From Duganella lactea (lineage in GTDB: Bacteria > Pseudomonadota > Gammaproteobacteria > Burkholderiales > Burkholderiaceae_D), in contig NZ_WWCP01000010.1 in the NCBI RefSeq assembly GCF_009857505.1, positions 1 through 64,000 on the forward strand: a stretch of 64,000 nt of DNA. The letters are read 5' to 3'. This document shows, piece after piece, positions 59,120 through 64,000 of the stretch. Position numbers and translations under genes: made by a program. The first letter of the stretch is position 1, and every line of letters starts with the position of its first letter. Under the pieces are notes generated by a model. It was given only the letters and a program-made list of their open reading frames with translations. It was not told where the DNA came from and did not search any database.

Positions 59120-61764
59120 TTGGACGCTCCCAGCGCCGCCTGGATGCGGCTTTCCAGCGCCGCGCGGTCGTCGGCGCGGAAGCCGCTGTGTTCATACAGC
59201 ACCTTGCCGTCCGGGCCGATCAGCACACTGCTGGGCATGCCCTTGACGCCGTAGGCGCGCGGCGCCGTGCCGCTCGGGTCGAAGCCGATGACGAACTTGG
59301 CCGGCGTGCCGGTGAGGAAGTTGCGGGCGTCGTCGGTCTTGGCGTCGACATTGATGCCGACGATCTGCAGGCCCTTGTCGCCATAGCGCGCCTGCATCTC
59401 GTTCATCCACGGGAACGACTGGCGGCACGGGCCGCACCACGAGGCCCAGAAGTCGACGTACACCAGCTTGCCGCGATACTGCTCCAGCTTGACCGCGCCT
59501 TGCGGTCCCTCCAGGGCGAAGGCGGGCGCCGGTTTGCCCACGTCGGCGGCTTGCGCCGTGGCAGGCGTCACGGCCGGCGCCAGCAACAGCGCGCAGGCGG
59601 CCACGCTGGCCACGCCGGCCAGCGTGCCGGCGGCGGCGCGCGCCTGACGACGGCGCCACAGCAGCACACCGGCGGCCAGCAGCACCAGCGCCGCCAGGGT
59701 TGGGTCGTTGCCGTCCTGCGCGGCGGAGCAACCGCCACCGCCACGGTTCTGCGGCTGGCCGGTGGCCGGAGCCGCTGTCGCGCCCTGGCCGCTCAGCGCG
59801 ATGGTCCAGCTGGCGCCGTTGGCTTGCAGGCTGACGTTGCCGCTGGCGCTGCCGGCGCTGGCCGGCGTGAAGCGCACCGGCAGTTCGCAGGCCGCGCCCG
59901 CCGCCAGCGTCAGCGGGAAGGCGGCGCAGGACTTGCTGTCGGTGGCGGCGGCGAACGGGCCGGTGAAGCTGGCGCTGTTGATGGTCAGCGCGGTGCTGCC
60001 GGTGTTGGTCAGCGTGAAGCGTTTGACCGGGCCGGCGTCGCCCAGCGTGGCGCTGCCGAAATCAAACGCCTGCGGATTGATGCCCAGGCTCGGGGCGGCG
60101 GCCGCCACGGCCACACCGTTGCCGCTCAGCGACAGGCTCAGTTGCGCGCCGCCGTCGGTCATCAACACCAGATTGGCGCTGCGGGCGCCGGCCGCGGTGG
60201 GCTGGAAGCTGCTGTCGATGGTGCAATTGGCGCCCGGGCTGATGCTGGCGCCCACGGCGCAGCTGCCCGCCAGCGCGAAGTCGCCGGGATTGGTGCCGCC
60301 CAGCGCGAGGGTGGTGATCTTCAGCGCCGCGCTGCCGTTGTTGCTCAGCGTGGTGCGGTGCGCGGTGGCCTGCTGGCCCACTTGCGTGCTGCCGAACGTG
60401 ACCGGGGTGGTGTCGGACAACACCGGCCGCGCCACGGCGCTGGTGGTGCCGCTGCCGCTGATGCCGATGGACAGGTCCGGCGCGTTCGAGCGCAGTAGCA
60501 GCGTGGCGTTGACCGCGCCGGTCGTCGTCGGCGCGAACGACAGCGTCAGATTGCAGCTGGCGCCGACCGCCAGCGTGCCGCCGCAGCCGCCGCTGGCCAG
60601 CGTCACCGATGGCGCGCCGCTGACGGCGATGCTGGTGAAGTTGACCGGCACGTTGCCGCTGTTGGTCACGCTCACGCTTTGCGTCAGCGCGCTGGCGCCA
60701 ATTGTCTGCGCGCCGAACGACAGCGCCGATGGATTGGCCGCCAGGGCCGGCGCCGCCGCGCTGGCGTTGCCGCTCAGGCTGACGGTGACGCTGGCGCTGG
60801 CGTTGCTGGCGTTGGAGGCCAGCGTCAGGTTGGCCGCGAAGGCGCCGGCGGCGGTGGGGGTGGCCACCACCGTGACGGTGCAACTGCCGCCGGCCGGCAC
60901 GGCGGTCGCCGTGGCACAGGTGCCGCCGAGCTGGAAGATGCCGGCGTTGGCGCCGGACAGGCTGATGCCGGTCAGGCTCAGCGCCGCCTGGCCGGCGTTG
61001 CTGACAGTGATGGTCTGGGCCGGCGAGGCACTGCCGGTTAGCAGCGTGCCGAAGTTCAGGCCGTTGGCCGACAGGGCGATGGTCGGCGCCGCCGCCACAT
61101 TGCCGCTGCCGCTCAGGCTGACGCTGCTGGTGCCGCCGGTGGCGTTGTGGCTGACGTTCAGGCTGGCGCTGCGGGCGCCGCCGGCGCTGGGGCGGAACAC
61201 CAGCTGCACATTGCAGCTGGCGCCGGCCGCGACGCTGACGCCGGCGCCGCAACTGCCGCCGCTGATGGAGAAGTCGGCGGCGTTGGCGCCACTGACGCCG
61301 ACCGCGCTGATGGCCAGCGCGGCGTTGCCGCTGTTGGTCAGCGTGGTGCTGAGCGCGGCGCTGGCCTGGCCGACGGTGGTGCCGGCGAACGACAGGCTGG
61401 CCGGCGCCAGCGTCGCCGCCGGCGCGGCCGTCACGTTCGGGTTGCCGATGAAGGCCGCCAGGTCCGACAGCTCGGCCGCCGAGAACTTGCCGTTGTACAG
61501 CGAGCCCATGCCGCCGCGATTGGTGCTGAAGGCGCTGCTGATCACACCGGGATTATTGGCCGCGGCAAGGATGCCGTTGACATTGTTGGCCGGCGTCGGG
61601 CCGTGGCAGGAGGCGCAGGCGGTGCCGCCGGAGGCCGGTCCGTTCAGATACAGGCTCCTGCCGTTCAGGGCGTCGGCGGCGTGCGCGGCCGGCGCCAGCA
61701 TCAGCAAGGCCCACACGCTGGTCGCGCAGAGCGCGCCGCGGTGGGAAGGTGAGATTTTCTTCAT
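59116..61764 (-). CDS. Cytochrome c / ASH-repeat / GGGGC-CTERM / TlpA fusion protein
   Basis: An 882-residue mosaic exported protein. Order: signal peptide (cut after about residue 29); class I haem domain with CASCH (50-54) and probable Met86 ligand; five ASH/choice-of-anchor-D Ig-like repeats (about 112-665), each with the LSFG...VG...LTNSGxxxL...CxxxxxxxAGAxC...FxPxxxGxRxA pattern; a sorting-signal-like segment GGGGC (675-679), then DPTLAALVLLAAGVLLW and RRR; a second hydrophobic helix (about 710-735); and a TlpA/ResA thioredoxin domain with WCGPC (776-780). The frame is unbroken. ATG 61764 has GGAG 5 bases upstream. The GGGGC-TM-RRR pattern resembles JDVT-CTERM signals, which normally are C-terminal. 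It is 16 bases after the protease gene. Confidence 0.88.
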   Translation of the reverse strand: MKKISPSHRGALCATSVWALLMLAPAAHAADALNGRSLYLNGPASGGTACASCHGPTPANNVNGILAAANNPGVISSAFSTNRGGMGSLYNGKFSAAELSDLAAFIGNPNVTAAPAATLAPASLSFAGTTVGQASAALSTTLTNSGNAALAISAVGVSGANAADFSISGGSCGAGVSVAAGASCNVQLVFRPSAGGARSASLNVSHNATGGTSSVSLSGSGNVAAAPTIALSANGLNFGTLLTGSASPAQTITVSNAGQAALSLTGISLSGANAGIFQLGGTCATATAVPAGGSCTVTVVATPTAAGAFAANLTLASNASNASASVTVSLSGNASAAAPALAANPSALSFGAQTIGASALTQSVSVTNSGNVPVNFTSIAVSGAPSVTLASGGCGGTLAVGASCNLTLSFAPTTTGAVNATLLLRSNAPDLSIGISGSGTTSAVARPVLSDTTPVTFGSTQVGQQATAHRTTLSNNGSAALKITTLALGGTNPGDFALAGSCAVGASISPGANCTIDSSFQPTAAGARSANLVLMTDGGAQLSLSLSGNGVAVAAAAPSLGINPQAFDFGSATLGDAGPVKRFTLTNTGSTALTINSASFTGPFAAATDSKSCAAFPLTLAAGAACELPVRFTPASAGSASGNVSLQANGASWTIALSGQGATAAPATGQPQNRGGGGCSAAQDGNDPTLAALVLLAAGVLLWRRRQARAAAGTLAGVASVAACALLLAPAVTPATAQAADVGKPAPAFALEGPQGAVKLEQYRGKLVYVDFWASWCGPCRQSFPWMNEMQARYGDKGLQIVGINVDAKTDDARNFLTGTPAKFVIGFDPSGTAPRAYGVKGMPSSVLIGPDGKVLYEHSGFRADDRAALESRIQAALGASK
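59638..59742 (-). other. Internal JDVT-CTERM-like sorting segment
   Basis: The codons encode the tetra-Gly-Cys motif (Cys679 at 59730-59728), an acidic NDP turn, a 15-residue hydrophobic helix and an Arg-rich stop. This tripartite layout is that of CTERM sorting signals. It occurs at three-quarters of the protein rather than at the end. Confidence 0.65.
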
Positions 61765-61780
61765 CGGTTCTCCAATCAGC

Positions 61781-62158
61781 TCAAGGTCCAGAAACAGATC
61801 CACATACGGTGATCGCGCTCGCATTGCAAAGCGCGTGCAACAGGGCACACCAGCGCCAGTCCCGCCAGCGCTGGTAGACCGCGCCAAACAGCAAGCCCGG
61901 CCCGAACACCAGCGCCGCCGCCGTCAGGCCCGACCCCAGGTGCAGGGCGCTGAACGCCAGCGCGCTGACCAGCAGGGCGATGGCGGGCGCGGTGCGTTGC
62001 AACAGCCAGGCGTGCAAACCGGCGCGCACGACCCACTCCTCCAGCAGCGGCGCCAGCAATAGCAGGCGCGCCACGGTGGCCAGGTCCGGGTGTAATAGAG
62101 CCGGGCCGCAGAAAAGAGCAGAAGGGGAGGCAAGCACGCTGGCTGAACAATCCGTCAA
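61781..62158 (-). CDS. CPBP-family glutamic intramembrane protease (MrtJ-like)
   Basis: A 125-residue membrane protease of the CPBP/Rce1 family (PF02517), unusually short. The catalytic motifs are intact: EE at 40-41 with R45 (LLEEWVVRAG), His73 in AFSALHLG, and HxxxN near 108-112 (LHALCNAS). The hydrophobic pattern allows about four helices. From family knowledge such short CPBP proteins serve as the MrtJ protease of JDVT-CTERM systems, and the gene directly precedes a protein with that signal. The start codon is TTG at 62158 with no clear ribosome site; GTG 62137 is an alternative. It is the first gene of the seven-gene operon. Confidence 0.78.
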   Translation of the reverse strand: MTDCSASVLASPSALFCGPALLHPDLATVARLLLLAPLLEEWVVRAGLHAWLLQRTAPAIALLVSALAFSALHLGSGLTAAALVFGPGLLFGAVYQRWRDWRWCALLHALCNASAITVCGSVSGP

Positions 62159-62281
62159 TGTTGGTGACGGTCAATACCCACGCGCGGCAAAATGGTTCAA
62201 AATTGGCGCAGAATTTATTTTTGTTTTTTTATTGAACCTTTTTTCCTGGGCTCGGTATTCACGTGATTACAGGAGAATTGC

Positions 62282-62851
62282 ATGCGGATTGAGCGGGGCG
62301 GGGCGGACGAACTGGATGAAAGTGCCTTATTGCGGCGTATCGTGGGCGGCGACCGGTCGGCCTTCCAGGCCTTGTATCGCGCGTATTTTTCCCGTCTGGC
62401 GCGTTTTTTGGACCGCATGACGCGCGACGTGCCGCTGATCGAGGAAATTATCAACGACACCATGCTGGTGGTGTGGCAGAAAGCGGACACCTTCGATGGC
62501 AGTTGCAAGCTGTCGACGTGGATTTTTGGCATCGCCTACCGGCAGGGGTTGAAGGCGCTGCGCGGCGCCGACGCGCCGCTGGAGCCGCAGGACGATCAGT
62601 GCGGCGACGCGGCGGCGGAGCCGGAGCACGCGATGGCGGCGCATCAGCTGCGCCAGGGCGTGAGCCGGGCGCTCGATGCGTTGCCGGTGGAGCAACGGGT
62701 GGTGGTCAGCCTGACGTATTACCATGGCATGGCCTATCAGGAAATCGCCGACACCATGGGGTGTCCGGTGAACACGGTGAAGACGCGCATGTTTCACGCG
62801 CGGCAAAAGCTGAAGGGCATGTTGTCCGATCATATGGAAGAAATGCAATGA
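62282..62851 (+). CDS. ECF-type RNA polymerase sigma factor
   Basis: A 189-residue sigma-70 family factor. Region 2 (RSAFQALYRAYFSRLARFLDRMTRDVPLIEEIINDTMLVVWQ) and region 4 (ALDALPVEQRVVVSLTYYHGMAYQEIADTMGCPVNTVKTRMFHARQKL) are complete, with a short linker. ATG 62282 has AGGAG 6 bases upstream. It is divergent from the protease operon across 123 bases (AT-rich, T-run). Its stop overlaps the anti-sigma start, typical of a co-transcribed regulator pair. An ECF of this kind often controls its own operon. Confidence 0.94.
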   Translation: MRIERGGADELDESALLRRIVGGDRSAFQALYRAYFSRLARFLDRMTRDVPLIEEIINDTMLVVWQKADTFDGSCKLSTWIFGIAYRQGLKALRGADAPLEPQDDQCGDAAAEPEHAMAAHQLRQGVSRALDALPVEQRVVVSLTYYHGMAYQEIADTMGCPVNTVKTRMFHARQKLKGMLSDHMEEMQ

Positions 62852-63504
62852 GTACCCTAAGCACGATGAGCGGCGCCGAGCATCTGGCGCTACAGGATTT
62901 ACTGCCCTGGTATGCGTCCGGCGCGCTGGACGAGCGCGAGGCGGAGCGGGTGCAGCGGCACCTGAGCGACTGCGCGCTGTGCCGCGAAGACCTGGCCTGG
63001 CAGCGCAAGCTGCTGGAGACCGAAGCCCCGCTGCCGGCCGGGCTGGACCCGGAACGGGCGCTGGCGCGCCTGATGCCGCAACTGGAGGCGCGCCCGGCGG
63101 CGCCAGCGCCAGCGGTAACGGGGCAGCGCCTTGCCGGCCGCCTGCGCGCCTGGCTGGGCCTCGCCGGCTGGCAGGGCTGGGCGCTGGGCGCGCAGTTCGC
63201 CGCGATCGCGGTGCTGGCCTCGATGCAGCTGATGCCGCGCCAGGAAGCGCAACCCTATCAGGCGCTGGGGCGCGGCGCGGCCGCCACGCCGGACCTGCTG
63301 GTGGTGTTCAAGCCGCTGGCGCGGGTGGAGCAGGTGCAGCGCCTGTTGCAAGCGCACAGCGCCCAGATCATCGGCGGCCCGACCGTTACCGGCGCCTACA
63401 TGCTGGAGGTGGAACAGAGCCGCCAGGCGCAACTGCTATCGGCGTTGCGCGCCGATCCGGCGGTGGAGCTGGCCGAATCGCTGACCGCCGGTAGCCAGCC
63501 ATGA
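62848..63504 (+). CDS. Zinc-type anti-sigma factor with propeptide-like C-terminal domain
   Basis: A 218-residue membrane protein. The N-terminal ZAS zinc-binding motif HLSDCALC (H38, C42, C45) sequesters sigma factors. A Pro/Ala linker leads to a transmembrane helix (about 112-131, GAQFAAIAVLASMQLM). The periplasmic C-terminal domain (LLVVFKPLARVEQVQRLL, then GPTVTGAYMLEVEQS and LLSALRADPAVELAES) has the beta-alpha-beta pattern of subtilase propeptides. ATG 62848 overlaps the sigma stop. Its stop overlaps the start of the next gene, a subtilase. Confidence 0.9.
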   Translation: MSTLSTMSGAEHLALQDLLPWYASGALDEREAERVQRHLSDCALCREDLAWQRKLLETEAPLPAGLDPERALARLMPQLEARPAAPAPAVTGQRLAGRLRAWLGLAGWQGWALGAQFAAIAVLASMQLMPRQEAQPYQALGRGAAATPDLLVVFKPLARVEQVQRLLQAHSAQIIGGPTVTGAYMLEVEQSRQAQLLSALRADPAVELAESLTAGSQP

Positions 63505-64000
63505 GGCCGCTGTTGGCACGTTGGCTGGCGGTGTGTTTGGGCCTGGCCCTGCTGACCGGCGCCACCGCCGCGCAAACCGAATCCGATCTGCCGCAGATCG
63601 GCGGCCCGTCCACCGACGTGCAGACGGCCGGGCCGGCGGCGCCCGAGGCGGCCGCGAACGCTGAAATCCTGGTGATGTTCCATCTGCCGGCGCCGCATTT
63701 TCGCCCCGACAGCTATGGCAGCGCCGATTACCGCGACGACGCCGGCCGCGCCGCGCGCCAGCGCCTGGCGGCGCAGCTGGCGCAGGAGTACCAGCTGGAA
63801 CTGGTCGAGGACTGGGCGATGCCGGTGCTCAGCATCGATTGCTACCGCATGCGACTGCCCGCCGGCATGGCCACCGCGCCGCTGCTGGCGGCCCTGGCGC
63901 AGGACCAGCGCGTGGCGTGGACGCAGCTGATCCAGGACTTCGTGGCGCAAGGCGGCAGCGACCCGCTGTACCGCACGCAGCCGGTCGCCGGCGCCTGGCA
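63501..64000 (+). CDS. S8 subtilase-family peptidase, N-terminal part (cut by window edge)
   Basis: The first 166 codons of a larger protein. A signal peptide (LLARWLAVCLGLALLTGATAA) is followed by a region with EILVMFHLPAPHFRPDS and LELVEDWAMPVLSIDCYRMRLPAGM, then LLAALAQDQRVAW, the layout of a propeptide (inhibitor I9-like) domain. The catalytic domain would lie beyond the window, so the assignment relies on propeptide features and context: the sigma/anti-sigma/subtilase order is common in this family. ATG 63501 overlaps the anti-sigma stop (ATGA). Confidence 0.72.
   Translation, partial: MRPLLARWLAVCLGLALLTGATAAQTESDLPQIGGPSTDVQTAGPAAPEAAANAEILVMFHLPAPHFRPDSYGSADYRDDAGRAARQRLAAQLAQEYQLELVEDWAMPVLSIDCYRMRLPAGMATAPLLAALAQDQRVAWTQLIQDFVAQGGSDPLYRTQPVAGAW

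Noticed and set aside
59708..62062. 784-codon plus-strand frame opposite the fusion protein
   Set aside because: The repetitive Ala/Leu/Pro pattern is the reverse reading of the five ASH repeats; no ribosome site or domain.

Overview
The window is 64 kb of high-GC betaproteobacterial chromosome. It most likely comes from the Oxalobacteraceae (Duganella / Massilia / Rugamonas / Janthinobacterium group). The evidence is the gene order dciA-secA-argJ-DUF815-mutT-yacG-zapD-coaE-pilD-pilC-pilB, large TonB-dependent receptors, a Tad pilus locus, and a JDVT-CTERM-type sorting protein with its own CPBP protease. No tRNA, rRNA, CRISPR array, prophage or insertion sequence was seen, and the window is gene-dense.

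Layout. (1) 1-9968: a Tad/Flp pilus locus. A minus-strand arm holds two Flp pilins, the prepilin peptidase CpaA, an unusual wHTH-AAA ATPase, CpaB and the start of secretin CpaC. A plus-strand arm holds two TadE-type pseudopilins and a TadG-like VWA protein. A NarL-type two-component pair and a nucleotidyltransferase lie between the arms. The two pilin genes share a 40-bp promoter module with identical spacing. (2) 9996-24015: housekeeping genes (dciA, secA, argJ, DUF815 ATPase, mutT, yacG, zapD, coaE), the type IV pilus genes pilD/pilC/pilB, a sensor-less histidine kinase and a CorC/HlyC transporter. A 43-bp-arm perfect inverted repeat follows secA. (3) 24113-26667: a small operon of a TPR-methyltransferase, an unknown protein and a VOC protein.

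(4) 26688-53983: a nucleic-acid and purine scavenging region. It encodes secreted S1/P1 nuclease, PLD-family protein, 5'-nucleotidase and adenosine deaminase, two TonB receptors, a BMP-type nucleoside ABC transporter, guanine deaminase, xanthine dehydrogenase XdhABC, hydroxyisourate hydrolase and PuuE allantoinase. A DeoR regulator, a Nudix hydrolase and a small cytochrome c lie inside it. The steps for nucleoside cleavage, urate oxidation and OHCU decarboxylation are not in the window.

(5) 54061-62158: a tight seven-gene minus-strand operon, the most unusual part of the window. In transcription order it is a small CPBP (MrtJ-like) intramembrane protease; an 882-residue protein made of cytochrome c, five ASH/choice-of-anchor-D repeats, a GGGGC sorting signal and a TlpA thioredoxin domain; a DUF4266 lipoprotein ending in GCGCN; a DUF3570 outer-membrane-like protein; ApbE flavinyltransferase; DsbD; and TrxB. 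This looks like a dedicated envelope thiol/electron-transfer system with its own protein-sorting protease. (6) 62282-64000: an ECF sigma factor, a zinc-type anti-sigma factor and the start of a subtilase, in which the anti-sigma tail resembles the subtilase propeptide.
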